A stretch of DNA of 64,000 bases from Brucella pseudogrignonensis. GTDB lineage: Bacteria; Pseudomonadota; Alphaproteobacteria; Rhizobiales; Rhizobiaceae. The notes beneath the pieces are model-generated. The model saw only the letters and a list, made by a program, of their open reading frames with translations, was not told where the DNA came from and made no database searches. Positions 49,844 through 60,894 of the stretch are shown piece after piece (position 1 is the stretch's first letter; each line of letters begins with the position of its first letter). A program made the position numbers and the translations under genes. The DNA lies in NCBI RefSeq assembly GCF_002252525.1, contig NZ_NNRM01000003.1:108493-172492 (forward strand). Reading direction: 5' to 3'.

Positions 49844-50857
49844 TTAATATTGGTCTTCGTAGCGCTTAGCGAGATCTTCGATGTTTTCAGGCGGCCAAGC
49901 TGGGATTTCCATACCAAGATGGAGACCCATCGACGCCAGAACTTCCTTGATCTCGTTGAGCGACTTGCGGCCGAAATTCGGAGTCCGCAGCATCTCGGCT
50001 TCCGTCTTCTGGATCAGATCGCCGATATAGACGATGTTGTCGTTCTTCAGGCAGTTTGCCGAACGTACCGACAGTTCGAGCTCGTCCACCTTCTTGAGCA
50101 GAGCCGGATTGAAAGCCAGTTCCGCAACCTGTTCCTGCGGAGCTTCCTTCTGTGGCTCTTCGAAGTTGACGAAGATCGCCAGCTGGTCCTGAAGAATACG
50201 AGCTGCATAAGCAACTGCATCTTCACCGCTCACGGAACCATTGGTTTCGATGTTGAGCGTCAGCTTGTCGTAATCAAGAACCTGACCTTCACGGGTGTTC
50301 TCAATCTTGTACGATACCTTGCGGATCGGCGAATAAAGGCTATCAACCGGAATAAGGCCGATTGGAGCATCTTCCGCACGATTACGGTCGGCAGGCACAT
50401 AGCCCTTACCGGTGTTGACGGTGAATTCCATGCGGATTTCAGCGCCTTCATCCAGCGTGCAGATGACGTGATCCGGATTAAGGATCTCGACATCGCCAAC
50501 AGTCTGAATGTCACCAGCCGTAACAACGCCAGGGCCTTCCTTACGGACAACCATGCGCTTTGGGCCTTCGCCTTCCATACGGATAGCGATTTCCTTGACG
50601 TTCAGAACGATATCCGTGGTGTCTTCGCGGACGCCCGGAATGGAAGAGAATTCATGCAGAACGCCATCGATCTGAATGGCGGTTACAGCAGCGCCGCGCA
50701 GCGACGACAGAAGCACGCGACGCAGTGCGTTACCGAGCGTCAGACCAAAACCGCGTTCCAGCGGTTCAGCAACGACGGTTGCATGGGTGCGTGAGCCGTT
50801 GGTGATAAAATCCACCTTGTTCGGCTTAATCAGTTCCTGCCAGTTCTTCTGGATCAT
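49844..50857 (-). CDS. rpoA: RNA polymerase alpha subunit
   Basis: 337 residues. N-terminal domain (about 1-230) assembles polymerase: [18 protein letters not shown] and [20 protein letters not shown] are diagnostic. C-terminal domain (about 250-320) carries [20 protein letters not shown] and [14 protein letters not shown], which bind UP elements and activators. Start chosen at the Met with GAGGAAAATAAA before it. Between rpsK and rplQ in the alpha operon. Confidence 0.98.
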   Translation of the reverse strand: MIQKNWQELIKPNKVDFITNGSRTHATVVAEPLERGFGLTLGNALRRVLLSSLRGAAVTAIQIDGVLHEFSSIPGVREDTTDIVLNVKEIAIRMEGEGPKRMVVRKEGPGVVTAGDIQTVGDVEILNPDHVICTLDEGAEIRMEFTVNTGKGYVPADRNRAEDAPIGLIPVDSLYSPIRKVSYKIENTREGQVLDYDKLTLNIETNGSVSGEDAVAYAARILQDQLAIFVNFEEPQKEAPQEQVAELAFNPALLKKVDELELSVRSANCLKNDNIVYIGDLIQKTEAEMLRTPNFGRKSLNEIKEVLASMGLHLGMEIPAWPPENIEDLAKRYEDQY

Positions 50858-50967
50858 TTTATTTTCCTCTATCAACCGTCGCTACCATCCAATCGTAGCG
50901 ATCTTGTGAAGAACCGCAGAGGAACCCCGGACACATGGTCCGAGGTTCATGCGGCATATAAAAGAAA

Positions 50968-51357
50968 TTAGACCCGGCGCTTCTTGCGCGGACGGCAACC
51001 GTTGTGCGGGATCGGCGTAACATCGCGGATCGACGTGATCACAAAGCCGGCAGCCTGAAGGGCGCGCAGCGCAGATTCACGACCAGAACCCGGTCCGCAA
51101 ACCTCGACTTCGAGGGAGCGCATGCCATGTTCCTGAGCCTTCTTGGCGCAATCTTCAGCAGCGATCTGTGCGGCAAACGGGGTCGACTTACGCGAACCCT
51201 TGAAACCCTGAGCACCTGCAGAAGACCAGGCAATCGCATTGCCCTGTGCATCCGTGATGGTGATCATGGTGTTGTTGAACGTCGAATTAACGTGGGCAAC
51301 GCCCGACGAGATGTTTTTGCGCTCGCGACGGCGAATACGCTGGGCTTCCTTAGCCAT
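50968..51357 (-). CDS. rpsK: 30S ribosomal protein S11
   Basis: 129 residues, the usual length. [20 protein letters not shown], then [20 protein letters not shown], opens the protein, and the C-terminal [21 protein letters not shown]-like end (here [18 protein letters not shown]) contacts 16S rRNA in the platform. Follows rpsM after 131 bases and precedes rpoA by 110. Confidence 0.98.
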   Translation of the reverse strand: MAKEAQRIRRRERKNISSGVAHVNSTFNNTMITITDAQGNAIAWSSAGAQGFKGSRKSTPFAAQIAAEDCAKKAQEHGMRSLEVEVCGPGSGRESALRALQAAGFVITSIRDVTPIPHNGCRPRKKRRV

Positions 51358-51488
51358 GATAGTCCTCTCAAAACTCGATCTCGACACCGCCGTAGTTCCA
51401 GCGGCTCCACCAGCCCTTTGATAAGGACCAGCACCGAACCCACCCGATTATCGGGCAAGCCCGGCAGAACGATTGGTTCTGCCGAAAA

Positions 51489-51857
51489 TTACTTCTTCTT
51501 ACCTGCGATAGCCTTTGCAGGACCCTTACGGGTACGTGCATTGGTATGCGTGCGCTGACCACGAACTGGCAGCGAACGACGATGACGCAGACCGCGGTAG
51601 CAGCCAAGATCCATCAGACGCTTGATGTTCATGGAAACTTCACGACGCAGGTCACCTTCGACGCGGTATTCAGCATCGATAGCTTCACGGATCTGAAGTA
51701 CTTCAGCATCCGACAGCTGGTTTACGCGACGATCGTCGGCAATGCCGACCTTCGTTACGATTTGACGAGCAAATTTAGGTCCAATCCCGTGGATGTACTG
51801 AAGCGCAATGATTACGCGCTTGTTCGTCGGGATGTTGACGCCAGCGATACGTGCCAC
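51489..51857 (-). CDS. rpsM: 30S ribosomal protein S13
   Basis: 122 residues with a GTG start preceded by [33 protein letters not shown], then [16 protein letters not shown], and the basic tail [20 protein letters not shown] (head-of-30S tRNA and L5 contacts) identify it. A 287-base gap with a long-stem hairpin separates it from adk, so the alpha operon may have its own promoter. Confidence 0.98.
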   Translation of the reverse strand: MARIAGVNIPTNKRVIIALQYIHGIGPKFARQIVTKVGIADDRRVNQLSDAEVLQIREAIDAEYRVEGDLRREVSMNIKRLMDLGCYRGLRHRRSLPVRGQRTHTNARTRKGPAKAIAGKKK

Positions 51858-52144
51858 GTCTGTTCTCCTTGAGTTACATAAAAATCGATCTGGCAGATGC
51901 GATCAACCAGACAGCATTGTTTGACCGGTCCCGGCCTCTTACTATTTCCGCCAGAACCGACCATTCAAACCAATTGAAGTGGGGCAGTCTTTGACGGAAT
52001 CGCCCGAAAAAGTCAACTCTTAACTGTCCGTAAAGCTGCCAAAGCAACTGCACAGACATTAAAAGCAACTCTTGAAAGCGAGAAGCGGACAGAAAAACGC
52101 TAAACGTCTTCCTGTCCGCAATTTTTAAACGACTTTTTCAAGCC
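51858..52144. other. Gap between adk and rpsM
   Basis: 287 bases without a gene, the longest break in the ribosomal block. GCGGACAG at 52085-52092 pairs with CTGTCCGC at 52112-52119, with an inner ACG/CGT pair in the loop, 26 bases past the adk stop. TTGACT lies on the minus strand near 52015, a possible -35. A separate alpha-operon promoter or control element is an inference. Confidence 0.45.
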
Positions 52145-52729
52145 TCAAGCCGGAACGAGAATTCTCTCAATTTCGGCAGTAACTTCTTCAACCGGAGCCA
52201 TACCATTGATGACGCGAAGTTCACCGGTTCCAGCGTAATAGCTGGAAAGAGGCGAAGTCTTCTCACGGTATTCAACGAGACGCTTACGGAAGGCTTCCGG
52301 GTTATCGTCGGAACGAACCTGACCACCCTTGGCAATCGTTTCAGCCACACGGCTTTCCATCCGCTTGACCAATGCATTCTCGTCAACCTTAAGCTCGATG
52401 ACCGCATCAAGCTTGAGACCTTTGCCAACCAACATTTCGCCGAGTGCCTGCGCCTGAGGCACAGTACGCGGATAACCGTCCAGAATGAAACCGCTTGCGC
52501 AGTCCGGCGCATCAATGCGCTCTGAAACGATCTGGTTGACGATTTCATCAGAAACCAGCTGCCCGGCATCCATCACTGCCTTGGCGCGCTTCCCGATCTC
52601 GCTCTGCTGAGCGACTGCTGCACGCAGCATGTCGCCAGTCGAAAGCTGAGGTATTCCATGCTTCTTGGTAAGAAGTCCAGCCTGCGTCCCCTTACCTGCT
52701 CCGGGCGGCCCAAGAAGTATCAGTCTCAT
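52145..52729 (-). CDS. adk: Adenylate kinase
   Basis: 194 residues, the short (no zinc/long lid) type. Interconverts ATP + AMP with 2 ADP. P-loop [11 protein letters not shown] at residues 7-17, [16 protein letters not shown] with the AMP-binding Arg, and the short lid near [14 protein letters not shown]. Its ATG overlaps the secY stop by four bases, as in most bacteria. Confidence 0.97.
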   Translation of the reverse strand: MRLILLGPPGAGKGTQAGLLTKKHGIPQLSTGDMLRAAVAQQSEIGKRAKAVMDAGQLVSDEIVNQIVSERIDAPDCASGFILDGYPRTVPQAQALGEMLVGKGLKLDAVIELKVDENALVKRMESRVAETIAKGGQVRSDDNPEAFRKRLVEYREKTSPLSSYYAGTGELRVINGMAPVEEVTAEIERILVPA

Positions 52730-54066
52730 TTATTACGTTTCCCACCTCTGAGTTTGGACTTCTTGATCAGCCCTTCATACTGATGAGCGACAAGATGTCC
52801 CTGAATTTGCGCAACCGTATCGAGCGTTACGCTGACCACGATCAACAGCGAAGTACCGCCAAGATAGAATGGTACACCGGTCGCGGAAATCAGGAATTCC
52901 GGCAGAAGACAGACAAGCACAATATAGATGGCGCCGACAACAGTGATGCGTGTCAACACATAGTCTATGTACTCAGCTGTACGTTCACCCGGACGAATGC
53001 CCGGAATAAAGCCGGAGTGCTTCTTAAGCTGGTCAGCTGTGTCCTTGGGATTGAACACGATAGCCGTGTAGAAGAAGCAGAAGAATGCCATCAAGCCCGC
53101 ATAGAACAGCATGTAAAGCGGCTGACCATGACCGAGAGCGTTGAGAATAGTTGTACCCCAGGCCGGCATTTCAGCTGTATTTGCGAAGCCGGCAACGGTG
53201 GCAGGCAGAAGCAGCAGCGACGAAGCGAAGATCGGAGGGATAACGCCAGCCGTGTTGAGCTTGAGAGGCAGATGCGAAGTATCGCCCTGGAACATGCGAT
53301 TGCCAACCTGACGCTTCGGATACTGGATCAGAAGACGACGCTGTGCACGCTCAACAAAAACGATGATAGCGATCAGCGCGATGGCCAGAACGATAACGCC
53401 GAGGATCAGACCGGTCGACAGGGCGCCAGTACGACCCAGTTCCAGCGTACCGGAAATAGCATGTGGAAGGTTTGCAACAATGCCGGCGAAGATAATGAGA
53501 GAAATACCGTTACCAATGCCGCGAGCAGTGATCTGCTCACCAAGCCACATCAGGAACATGGTACCGCCAACAAGCGTAATCACCGACGAAATCAGGAACA
53601 TCGGTCCAGGATTGGTGACAATCCCGTTACCCGACTGCAAACCCACTGAAATGGCATAAGCCTGCACGATTGCTAGAAGAACCGTACCATAGCGGGTGTA
53701 CTGATTGATAATCTTGCGGCCCGACTCGCCTTCTTTCTTCAGCGCTTCAAGCGTCGGAACAACCGACGTCATAAGCTGCACGATGATCGAGGCAGAGATG
53801 TACGGCATGATGCCAAGAGCGAAGATAGCCATACGGCCAACCGCACCACCGGCGAACATATTGAAAAGTCCGAGCACACCCTGGCTATGCTGCTGGAAAG
53901 CCTGCGCAAGCGCATCAGGATTGATGCCGGGCAGCGGAATATAGGTGCCGAAACGGTACACCAGCAAAGCGCCCAGTGTGAACCAGATGCGCTTCTTGAG
54001 TTCTTCAGCTTTCGAGAAAGCCGAAAAATTGAGATTGGAAACTAGCTGTTCAGCAGCCGATGCCAT
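52726..54066 (-). CDS. secY: Preprotein translocase subunit SecY
   Basis: 446 residues, ten membrane spans; the pore of the Sec translocon. [20 protein letters not shown] is the cytoplasmic start, with [15 protein letters not shown], the plug region [18 protein letters not shown]-like segment in span 2, and the C-terminal [20 protein letters not shown] with [19 protein letters not shown]. Follows rplO after 163 bases; overlaps adk by four bases. Confidence 0.98.
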   Translation of the reverse strand: MASAAEQLVSNLNFSAFSKAEELKKRIWFTLGALLVYRFGTYIPLPGINPDALAQAFQQHSQGVLGLFNMFAGGAVGRMAIFALGIMPYISASIIVQLMTSVVPTLEALKKEGESGRKIINQYTRYGTVLLAIVQAYAISVGLQSGNGIVTNPGPMFLISSVITLVGGTMFLMWLGEQITARGIGNGISLIIFAGIVANLPHAISGTLELGRTGALSTGLILGVIVLAIALIAIIVFVERAQRRLLIQYPKRQVGNRMFQGDTSHLPLKLNTAGVIPPIFASSLLLLPATVAGFANTAEMPAWGTTILNALGHGQPLYMLFYAGLMAFFCFFYTAIVFNPKDTADQLKKHSGFIPGIRPGERTAEYIDYVLTRITVVGAIYIVLVCLLPEFLISATGVPFYLGGTSLLIVVSVTLDTVAQIQGHLVAHQYEGLIKKSKLRGGKRNK

Positions 54067-54229
54067 TAAATTTCTCCGGTGAAAAGTCTCCGGTCCCCCA
54101 CTCCCATCGACGCGCGTTTCTCCAACTCGCATCCCTTCGGACAAGAAGACCCTACCCAGATATGCGCATTGGCATAAATGTGCAAGCGGCGGCACAAGGG
54201 CCGCCGCTTTTTATTTTTATGTCGATGCC

Positions 54230-54700
54230 TTATTCGGCAGCAGCTTCAGGAAGCTTTACGCTACCGCCGGCCTTTTCGATCTTTTCGATCGCAGCCTTGG
54301 AAGCACCAGCAACCTCGAAGGCTACCTTTGCCTTCAGTTCGCCGTCCGCAAGAACGCGAACACCGTCCAGAGCGCGACGAATCACGCCAGCAGCCTTAAG
54401 CGAATCGATATTCACAACTGTCTTTGCATCCAGCTTGCCAGCGTCGATCGCAGCCTGAACACGGCCGAGCGAAACAACGTTGAAGCTCTTTGCAAAGATG
54501 TTGGTGAAGCCGCGCTTAGGCAGACGGCGGTAGATTGGCATCTGGCCGCCTTCAAAGCCGTTGATCGCTACGCCAGAACGGGACTTCTGTCCCTTGACGC
54601 CGCGGCCAGCGGTCTTGCCGGTGCCGGAGCCGATACCACGGCCGACGCGCTTACGCGCCTTTACTGAACCTGGCTTATCACGCAGATCGTTGAGTTTCAT
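54230..54700 (-). CDS. rplO: 50S ribosomal protein L15
   Basis: 156 residues from the ATG of [40 protein letters not shown] and [20 protein letters not shown] with [20 protein letters not shown] are the Gly/Arg-rich hallmarks. Upstream residues of the open frame lie before a good ribosome site and are excluded. Between rpmD and secY; 19 bases after rpmD. Confidence 0.97.
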   Translation of the reverse strand: MKLNDLRDKPGSVKARKRVGRGIGSGTGKTAGRGVKGQKSRSGVAINGFEGGQMPIYRRLPKRGFTNIFAKSFNVVSLGRVQAAIDAGKLDAKTVVNIDSLKAAGVIRRALDGVRVLADGELKAKVAFEVAGASKAAIEKIEKAGGSVKLPEAAAE

Positions 54701-54719
54701 GTCTCTATCCCCTGCGTTA

Positions 54720-54917
54720 TCAGGCCTCGTCCACAACGCGGACGAGATGCTGAACCTTGGCGATCATACCACGAACCGAAGGAGTATCCTCCAGTGTGCG
54801 GCGGCGGTGCATTTTGTTAAGTCCGAGTCCGATCAGCGTTGCACGCTGTTCGGCTGGACGACGGATAGGGCTTCCGATCTGTTCGACCGTAACCGTCTTA
54901 CCCTTCTTCTCAGCCAT
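54720..54917 (-). CDS. rpmD: 50S ribosomal protein L30
   Basis: 65 residues. [20 protein letters not shown] and [20 protein letters not shown] with [17 protein letters not shown] are a complete L30. Short, as usual; start at the second of two adjacent Met codons, the first giving one extra residue. Between rpsE and rplO. Confidence 0.96.
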   Translation of the reverse strand: MAEKKGKTVTVEQIGSPIRRPAEQRATLIGLGLNKMHRRRTLEDTPSVRGMIAKVQHLVRVVDEA

Positions 54918-54980
54918 CACTCAAATCCCTTGTCTATGGCGTATCCGGTGTTTGTGCACCGGACTGGCACAAACTATCGG

Positions 54981-55541
54981 CTATTCTTCCGAACCGACCA
55001 CATCATGGCGGCGAGCCTGAAGGGTCGAGTACTTGATACCGCGCTGTGCAGCGATGTCCTTTGGATGCATCTGATGCTTCAGAGCGTCAAAGGTTGCACG
55101 AACCATGTTGTAAGGGTTCGAGGAGCCGAGCGACTTAGCAACAACGTCCTGAACGCCAAGCGTTTCGAACACTGCACGCATTGGACCACCAGCAATGATA
55201 CCCTTACCGGCAGGAGCTGCACGGAGGAGAACCTTGCCAGCGCCGTGACGGCCCTGCACATCGTGATGCAGAGTACGGCCCGAACGAAGCGGAACGAAAA
55301 TCATGTCGCGCTTAGCAGCTTCAGTTGCCTTACGGATCGCTTCAGGCACTTCGCGTGCCTTACCATGACCGAAGCCAACGCGGCCCTTCTGGTCGCCAAC
55401 TACGACGAGCGCAGCGAAACCAAAACGACGGCCACCCTTAACAACCTTGGCGACGCGATTAATGTGAACGAGCTTGTCAACGAATTCGCTGTCGCGCTCC
55501 TCACGACCGCGATCTTCGCGGTTACGTTCTTTCTGTGCCAT
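54981..55541 (-). CDS. rpsE: 30S ribosomal protein S5
   Basis: 186 residues. [20 protein letters not shown] and [60 protein letters not shown] are the family core; S5 contacts the mRNA entry and decoding centre. A charged N-terminal extension ([17 protein letters not shown]) is typical of rhizobia. Between rplR and rpmD. Confidence 0.97.
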   Translation of the reverse strand: MAQKERNREDRGREERDSEFVDKLVHINRVAKVVKGGRRFGFAALVVVGDQKGRVGFGHGKAREVPEAIRKATEAAKRDMIFVPLRSGRTLHHDVQGRHGAGKVLLRAAPAGKGIIAGGPMRAVFETLGVQDVVAKSLGSSNPYNMVRATFDALKHQMHPKDIAAQRGIKYSTLQARRHDVVGSEE

Positions 55542-55579
55542 ATCCTATTCCTTTATTTTTTTCCGGAAGCACAAAATTA

Positions 55580-55942
55580 TTAGAAGCTAAGTCCGCCTTC
55601 GCGGGCAGCTTCGGCGAGAGCCTTCACACGGCCGTGGTAAATGAATGCACCACGGTCGAACACTACTTCACTGACGCCTGCTTTCTTAGCGCGCTCTGCA
55701 ACCAGCTTGCCAACTGCAGCTGCTGCTGCGGAGTCGGCGCCGGTCTTGAGCTTGCCCTTCAGGTCGCCATCCAGGGTCGAAGCAGCTGCGATGGTAACAC
55801 CGCGAACGTCGTCAATAACCTGAACGTAGATGTTCTTGGAAGAGCGGTGTACGCTGAGACGTGGACGGCCGTTTGCGACAGCCTTGACCTGACGGCGTAC
55901 ACGAGCAGCGCGACGCTGCAAAGTTTCTTTTGGCGATGCCAT
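55580..55942 (-). CDS. rplR: 50S ribosomal protein L18
   Basis: 120 residues. [40 protein letters not shown] and the C-terminal [26 protein letters not shown] are diagnostic; binds 5S rRNA. Follows rplF by 12 bases. Confidence 0.97.
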   Translation of the reverse strand: MASPKETLQRRAARVRRQVKAVANGRPRLSVHRSSKNIYVQVIDDVRGVTIAAASTLDGDLKGKLKTGADSAAAAAVGKLVAERAKKAGVSEVVFDRGAFIYHGRVKALAEAAREGGLSF

Positions 55943-55954
55943 GACGCGCTTCCC

Positions 55955-56488
55955 TTACTTCTTCTTGCCTTCTTTGCGGACGATCTTCTCGCCAGCATAC
56001 TTGACGCCCTTGCCCTTGTAAGGCTCGGGGCCGCGATATTCGCGGATCTCAGCCGCGACCTGACCGACCTGCTGCTTGTCGATACCAGTGACGACGATTT
56101 CCGTCGGCTTAGGAACAGCAACAGTGATGCCAGCAGGCACGTCATAGACCACTTCGTGGCTGAAGCCGAGCGAAAGCTGGACATTCTTGCCCTGCATAGC
56201 AGCACGGTAACCAACGCCGCTAATCTCTAGCTTCTTTTCAAAGCCCTTTTCGACGCCTTCGAAGATGTTAACGATCATCGAACGCGACATGCCCCACTTG
56301 GAGCGAGCTTCTTTGGACTGGTCACGAGGATCGACGCTTACAGCGCCGTCTTCGAGCTTAACCAGAACTTCATCGTGCACTACGAAAGACAATTCGCCTT
56401 TCGCGCCCTTAGCCTTGACGGTCTGACCTTCAACGCTGGCGGTCACGCCCGCCGGGACCGGCACGGGTTTTTTACCGATACGAGACAT
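55955..56488 (-). CDS. rplF: 50S ribosomal protein L6
   Basis: 177 residues. [20 protein letters not shown] and KGPKGELSFV-type sequence, [20 protein letters not shown] with [20 protein letters not shown], and [20 protein letters not shown] near the end are the hallmarks. Located between rpsH and rplR, both about 40 bases or less away. Confidence 0.97.
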   Translation of the reverse strand: MSRIGKKPVPVPAGVTASVEGQTVKAKGAKGELSFVVHDEVLVKLEDGAVSVDPRDQSKEARSKWGMSRSMIVNIFEGVEKGFEKKLEISGVGYRAAMQGKNVQLSLGFSHEVVYDVPAGITVAVPKPTEIVVTGIDKQQVGQVAAEIREYRGPEPYKGKGVKYAGEKIVRKEGKKK

Positions 56489-56526
56489 TTTTATACCTGT
56501 CTTTTATCTGTTCACTGTCGGCCGCA

Positions 56527-56925
56527 TCAGAAGATGCGGCAGAGCAGCTCACCACCAACGTTTTGTTCACGAGCTTCATGATCAGCCATCACACCCTTAG
56601 GGGTGGACAGGATCGAGATGCCAAGGCCATTCGCAACCTGCGGGATCGACTTAACCGACACGTAAACGCGACGGCCAGGCTTCGAAACGCGGGTCAGTTC
56701 ACGAATGACTGGAACGCCTTCATAATACTTCAGTTCGATTTCGATCTCGGCTTTGCCGTTCACGAATTCACTCTGCGTGTATCCGCGGATGTAACCTTCA
56801 GACTGAAGAACATCCAGTACGCGAGCGCGCAGCTTTGAAGCCGGGGTCGAAACCTTGGTCTTCTTGCGGCCAACTGCGTTGCGGATACGGGTCAGCATAT
56901 CGCCGATAGGATCTGACACAGACAT
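56527..56925 (-). CDS. rpsH: 30S ribosomal protein S8
   Basis: 132 residues. [28 protein letters not shown]-type and [20 protein letters not shown] (C-terminal RNA-binding signature) mark S8. In E. coli S8 represses this spc operon by binding its mRNA; the same feedback is likely but not visible here. Follows rpsN by ten bases. Confidence 0.97.
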   Translation of the reverse strand: MSVSDPIGDMLTRIRNAVGRKKTKVSTPASKLRARVLDVLQSEGYIRGYTQSEFVNGKAEIEIELKYYEGVPVIRELTRVSKPGRRVYVSVKSIPQVANGLGISILSTPKGVMADHEAREQNVGGELLCRIF

Positions 56926-56935
56926 ATGCTACTCC

Positions 56936-57241
56936 TTACCAGCTCGACTTAACTATGCCTGGAATCTGTCCAAGCGAACCCAACTGGCGAAGCGCAATAC
57001 GCGACATCTTCAGTTTACGGTAATAACCACGCGGGCGACCCGAAACTTCGCAACGATTGCGAATACGGACCTTAGCAGAATTGCGCGGCAGTTCGGCGAG
57101 CTGGATAGTAGCGCGGAAACGCTCATCCAGCGGAAGGCTCTGATCCATTACGATCGCCTTCAGACGTGCACGCTTTTCAGCATGACGCTTAACCAACTTT
57201 TCGCGGCGCTTGTTGTTTTCGACTGCGCTAGTCTTGGCCAT
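56936..57241 (-). CDS. rpsN: 30S ribosomal protein S14
   Basis: 101 residues, the long zinc-free form (no CxxC pairs). [40 protein letters not shown] and [40 protein letters not shown] identify it. Between rplE and rpsH. Confidence 0.97.
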   Translation of the reverse strand: MAKTSAVENNKRREKLVKRHAEKRARLKAIVMDQSLPLDERFRATIQLAELPRNSAKVRIRNRCEVSGRPRGYYRKLKMSRIALRQLGSLGQIPGIVKSSW

Positions 57242-57267
57242 ATTAATATACCTCGCTACGCTTGCCG

Positions 57268-57825
57268 TTACTGCCGGAACGGGAAGTTGAAGGCGCGCAG
57301 AAGAGCGCGGGCTTCATCATCCGTCTTAGCGGTCGTGCAAACGATGATGTCCATGCCCCAGATCTGATCAACTTTATCGTAGTTGATTTCTGGAAACACG
57401 ATGTGTTCCTTAATACCCATGGCGAAGTTGCCGCGGCCATCAAAGCTCTTCGGATTCAGACCGCGGAAATCTCGAACGCGCGGAAGCGCAATCGTGATCA
57501 GACGATCAAGGAATTCGTACATGCGGTCCGCACGAAGAGTTACCTTCGTACCGATTGGCATGTCTTCACGCAACTTGAAGGTCGCGATCGAATTACGGGC
57601 GCGAGTAATGACAGCCTTCTGACCGGCAATCAAGCCCAGATCTTCTGCTGCTACAGCTGGCTTCTTCGAATCAGAAGTCGCTTCGCCTACGCCCATATTA
57701 AGAACAACTTTGGTGATGCGTGGGATCTGCATCTCGTTGTCATATTTGAATTCTTCAAGAAGAGCCTTGCGGATCGTATCCAGATAAACTTTCTTGAAGC
57801 GTGGAAGTGCCTTAGCTTCAGCCAT
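57268..57825 (-). CDS. rplE: 50S ribosomal protein L5
   Basis: 185 residues. [60 protein letters not shown] and [20 protein letters not shown] are diagnostic; binds 5S rRNA and P-site tRNA. Its ATG shares one base with the rplX stop. Confidence 0.98.
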   Translation of the reverse strand: MAEAKALPRFKKVYLDTIRKALLEEFKYDNEMQIPRITKVVLNMGVGEATSDSKKPAVAAEDLGLIAGQKAVITRARNSIATFKLREDMPIGTKVTLRADRMYEFLDRLITIALPRVRDFRGLNPKSFDGRGNFAMGIKEHIVFPEINYDKVDQIWGMDIIVCTTAKTDDEARALLRAFNFPFRQ

Positions 57826-58130
57826 CAGATCACTGCTCCCGAACGCTTTGCGACGCGAACCTTCTTGCCGTCCTCAACGCGGAAACCAACGCGAGTTGGC
57901 TTGCCGTCCTTAGGATCAGCAACTGCCAGGTTCGACAAATGAATCGGCGCCTCTTTCGAGATGATGCCGGCTTCCTGAGTCTGTGTCTGGCGCTGATGAC
58001 GCTTCACAACATTAATGCCACGAACAACGGCTTTGTCGTCCTTAGGCATAACCTGAAGAACTTCGCCTGTACGGCCCTTGTCCTTACCGGACAGCACGAC
58101 AACGCTGTCGCCTTTGCGAATCTTTTGCAT
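57825..58130 (-). CDS. rplX: 50S ribosomal protein L24
   Basis: 101 residues. [48 protein letters not shown] and the C-terminal [21 protein letters not shown]-like segment are a full L24 (an early assembly protein). Follows rplN by 12 bases and overlaps rplE by one. Confidence 0.97.
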   Translation of the reverse strand: MQKIRKGDSVVVLSGKDKGRTGEVLQVMPKDDKAVVRGINVVKRHQRQTQTQEAGIISKEAPIHLSNLAVADPKDGKPTRVGFRVEDGKKVRVAKRSGAVI

Positions 58131-58142
58131 CGTCTTGCTTCC

Positions 58143-58511
58143 TTACAGAACTTCCGGAGCCAGCGAAATGATCTTCATGTGGCTCTTTGCGCGAAGTTCG
58201 CGCGGAACCGGTCCGAAGATACGCGTGCCGATAGGCTCTTTCTTGTTATCGATGAGAACAGCTGCGTTATTATCGAAACGAATAACGCTACCGTCTGCGC
58301 GACGGATGTCCTTGGCGGTCCGTACGACCACCGCCTTCATCACGTCACCTTTTTTGACGCGGCCGCGCGGAATAGCTTCCTTGATCGACACCACAATGAT
58401 GTCGCCAACGGAAGCATAACGCCGCTTCGAGCCGCCCAGCACCTTGATGCACATGACACGACGTGCGCCGGAGTTATCCGCCACGTCGAGGTTTGTTTGC
58501 ATCTGAATCAT
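58143..58511 (-). CDS. rplN: 50S ribosomal protein L14
   Basis: 122 residues, the near-universal length. [60 protein letters not shown] and [20 protein letters not shown] are highly conserved. Follows rpsQ by 68 bases. Confidence 0.98.
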   Translation of the reverse strand: MIQMQTNLDVADNSGARRVMCIKVLGGSKRRYASVGDIIVVSIKEAIPRGRVKKGDVMKAVVVRTAKDIRRADGSVIRFDNNAAVLIDNKKEPIGTRIFGPVPRELRAKSHMKIISLAPEVL

Positions 58512-58579
58512 GACTGGCCGCCTTCTTTTCCTTCAGCTGGTTAAGGGCTCCTGCCCTACCTAAGCTGCGTGTTTGTAAT

Positions 58580-58822
58580 TTAGCCCGCTGTTACGTTCGA
58601 AAGAACGACCCAGCGTTTGTCCTTCGAAATTGGCTTGGATTCTTCAATAGAAACCTGATCACCAATCTTGAACTGGTTGTTTTCGTCGTGCGCCTTATAC
58701 TTCTTCGACTGGCGAACGGTCTTCTGGAGGAGCGGGTGCGAATAGCGACGCTCAACCTTAACCACAACAGTCTTATCGTTTTTGTCGCTGACGACAACGC
58801 CCTGCAGAACGCGTTTAGGCAT
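58580..58822 (-). CDS. rpsQ: 30S ribosomal protein S17
   Basis: 80 residues. [40 protein letters not shown] and [35 protein letters not shown] are the S17 pattern. Between rpmC and rplN, 12 bases after the former. Confidence 0.97.
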   Translation of the reverse strand: MPKRVLQGVVVSDKNDKTVVVKVERRYSHPLLQKTVRQSKKYKAHDENNQFKIGDQVSIEESKPISKDKRWVVLSNVTAG

Positions 58823-58834
58823 TATACTTGTTCC

Positions 58835-59035
58835 TTATGCCTTGCTTTCGGCCGCCTTCTGGCGGGCGATGGTCTTAATACGCGCAATGTCACGGCGAAC
58901 CTGCTTCACGCGCGCGGTTTTTTCGAGCTGGCCGGTTGCCTTCTGAAAGCGCAGATTAAACTGCTCTTTCTTCAGGGCGCCCAACTCATCGTTCATCTGA
59001 TCGAGGCTTTTGGCCCGAACGTCTGCGGCTTTCAT
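58835..59035 (-). CDS. rpmC: 50S ribosomal protein L29
   Basis: 66 residues; [40 protein letters not shown] and [20 protein letters not shown] form the two-helix L29 at the tunnel exit. Between rplP and rpsQ. Confidence 0.97.
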   Translation of the reverse strand: MKAADVRAKSLDQMNDELGALKKEQFNLRFQKATGQLEKTARVKQVRRDIARIKTIARQKAAESKA

Positions 59036-59046
59036 GACTGCCTCTC

Positions 59047-59460
59047 TTACTCTGCGATGCGCTGAATGAAGCGCGTCTTGACCGACAACTTTGCAGCGCC
59101 GAGTCTCAGGGCTTCGCGTGCCACATCTTCGGGTACGCCGTCAAGCTCAAACATTATACGACCTGGTGCTACGCGGCATGCCCAGTAGTCAACTGAACCC
59201 TTACCTTTACCCATACGGACTTCGGTAGGCTTCGATGTTACTGGCAGATCCGGGAAGATACGGATCCATACACGACCGGCACGCTTCATGTGACGGGTGA
59301 TCGCGCGGCGAGCCGCTTCGATCTGTCGTGCTGTGACGCGGTCAGGCTCAACGGCCTTCAAACCGAATGCACCGAAATTAAGGTCCGTACCGCCCTTCGA
59401 GTTGCCGTGGATACGGCCCTTGAACTGCTTACGGAACTTGGTGCGCTTAGGCTGCATCAT
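59047..59460 (-). CDS. rplP: 50S ribosomal protein L16
   Basis: 137 residues starting [60 protein letters not shown] and [20 protein letters not shown] are diagnostic; near the peptidyl-transferase centre. Two adjacent Met codons make either start possible. Follows rpsC by 38 bases. Confidence 0.98.
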   Translation of the reverse strand: MMQPKRTKFRKQFKGRIHGNSKGGTDLNFGAFGLKAVEPDRVTARQIEAARRAITRHMKRAGRVWIRIFPDLPVTSKPTEVRMGKGKGSVDYWACRVAPGRIMFELDGVPEDVAREALRLGAAKLSVKTRFIQRIAE

Positions 59461-59498
59461 TGTTCTCTACTCCAAATTTCTCGCCCGCGGCCCGCTTT

Positions 59499-60209
59499 TT
59501 AAGCGTTTTCGCGGCGGCGGTTCTGCTGGGAACCCTGATTGTCACCCTCAACCGCACGACGTTCAGAAGCCATTGGGTCGTGCTCAAGGATTTCGCCCTT
59601 GAATACCCAAACCTTCACGCCGCAGATGCCGTAAGCGGTCTGCGCTTCTGCTGTACCGTAGTCGATATCAGCACGCAGCGTGTGAAGAGGAACGCGGCCT
59701 TCGCGGTACCATTCCATACGTGCGATTTCAGCGCCACCCAGACGGCCGGAGCAGTTGATACGAATACCTTCCGCACCCAGACGCATTGCTGACTGAACAG
59801 CACGCTTCATGGCGCGACGGAATGCCACACGGCGTTCGAGCTGCTGAGCGATCGACTGAGCGATCAGCGTAGCATCGACTTCCGGCTTGCGAACTTCAAC
59901 AATGTTGAGCGACGCATCGGAATTCGTCATCTCGGAAAGCTTCTTGCGAAGCTTTTCGATGTCTGCACCCTTCTTGCCGATGATGATACCCGGACGAGCC
60001 GAGTGAATCGTCACGCGGCACTTCTTGTGCGGACGCTCGATTACGATCTTGGAGATCGCAGCCTGCTTAAGTTCGCTCTTAAGATATTCGCGAATCTTCA
60101 CGTCTTCATGCAGAAGCTTGCCGTACTCACCGGTATTCGCGTACCAACGCGAATCCCAGGTGCGGTTGATGCCGAGACGAAGACCGATTGGATTAATCTT
60201 CTGGCCCAT
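59499..60209 (-). CDS. rpsC: 30S ribosomal protein S3
   Basis: 236 residues. [20 protein letters not shown], then [20 protein letters not shown] with the KH-domain GxxG loop, and the C-terminal [20 protein letters not shown] with [20 protein letters not shown] mark S3. The end (after about residue 212) is an Arg/Gln/Asn-rich tail. Its ATG shares one base with the rplV stop. Confidence 0.98.
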   Translation of the reverse strand: MGQKINPIGLRLGINRTWDSRWYANTGEYGKLLHEDVKIREYLKSELKQAAISKIVIERPHKKCRVTIHSARPGIIIGKKGADIEKLRKKLSEMTNSDASLNIVEVRKPEVDATLIAQSIAQQLERRVAFRRAMKRAVQSAMRLGAEGIRINCSGRLGGAEIARMEWYREGRVPLHTLRADIDYGTAEAQTAYGICGVKVWVFKGEILEHDPMASERRAVEGDNQGSQQNRRRENA

Positions 60210-60598
60210 TATGCGGCCTCCCCTTTTTCCGCAACTTCGCGGACAACAATGGTGAGATGCGAAAACGGCTTTTCGATGCGGCTTGCCTTACCACGTCCAC
60301 GAACGTGGAAACGCTTCATGACAATGGATTTGCCGACATAAGCTTCAGCAACGATCAGCGCGTCAACATCGAGATCATGATTGTTCTCTGCGTTGGCGAT
60401 AGCCGATTCGAGCGTCTTTTTCACTGTTTCCGCGATCCGCTTGCGCGAGAACGTCAGATCAGCAAGTGCCGCATTTACTTTTTTACCGCGGATCAATGCC
60501 GCGACAAGATTAAGCTTCTGCGGGCTGACGCGAAGCGTACGGGCGACGGCTTTCGCCTCGTTATCCTTAAGCTGGCGGGGAGCCTTGGCCTTGCCCAT
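60209..60598 (-). CDS. rplV: 50S ribosomal protein L22
   Basis: 129 residues. [40 protein letters not shown], and the tunnel-loop part with [20 protein letters not shown] identify L22; the beta hairpin lines the exit tunnel where macrolides bind. Two bases after rpsS; one-base overlap with rpsC. Confidence 0.98.
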   Translation of the reverse strand: MGKAKAPRQLKDNEAKAVARTLRVSPQKLNLVAALIRGKKVNAALADLTFSRKRIAETVKKTLESAIANAENNHDLDVDALIVAEAYVGKSIVMKRFHVRGRGKASRIEKPFSHLTIVVREVAEKGEAA

Positions 60599-60600
60599 CG

Positions 60601-60879
60601 TTACTTCCTCTTTGCCTTCTTGTCCGCGCCGTGACCGTAATAGGTACGTGTCGGCGCGAATTCACCGAACTTGTGTCCAACCATTTCTTCGGAGATCGAT
60701 ACCGGCACATGCTTGTTGCCGTTATAAACACCGAAGGTCAGGCCAACGAACTGCGGCAAGATAGTGGAGCGACGGCTCCACATCTTGATGACTTCACTAC
60801 GACCGCCCTCGCGTACCTTCTCAGCTTTCTTGAGAAGATAGCCATCGACGAACGGACCTTTCCAAACTGAACGAGCCAC
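60601..60879 (-). CDS. rpsS: 30S ribosomal protein S19
   Basis: 92 residues. [40 protein letters not shown], and [20 protein letters not shown] with [18 protein letters not shown] are a typical S19. Follows rplB by 15 bases. Confidence 0.98.
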   Translation of the reverse strand: MARSVWKGPFVDGYLLKKAEKVREGGRSEVIKMWSRRSTILPQFVGLTFGVYNGNKHVPVSISEEMVGHKFGEFAPTRTYYGHGADKKAKRK

Positions 60880-60894
60880 TTCAGACTACCTCTC

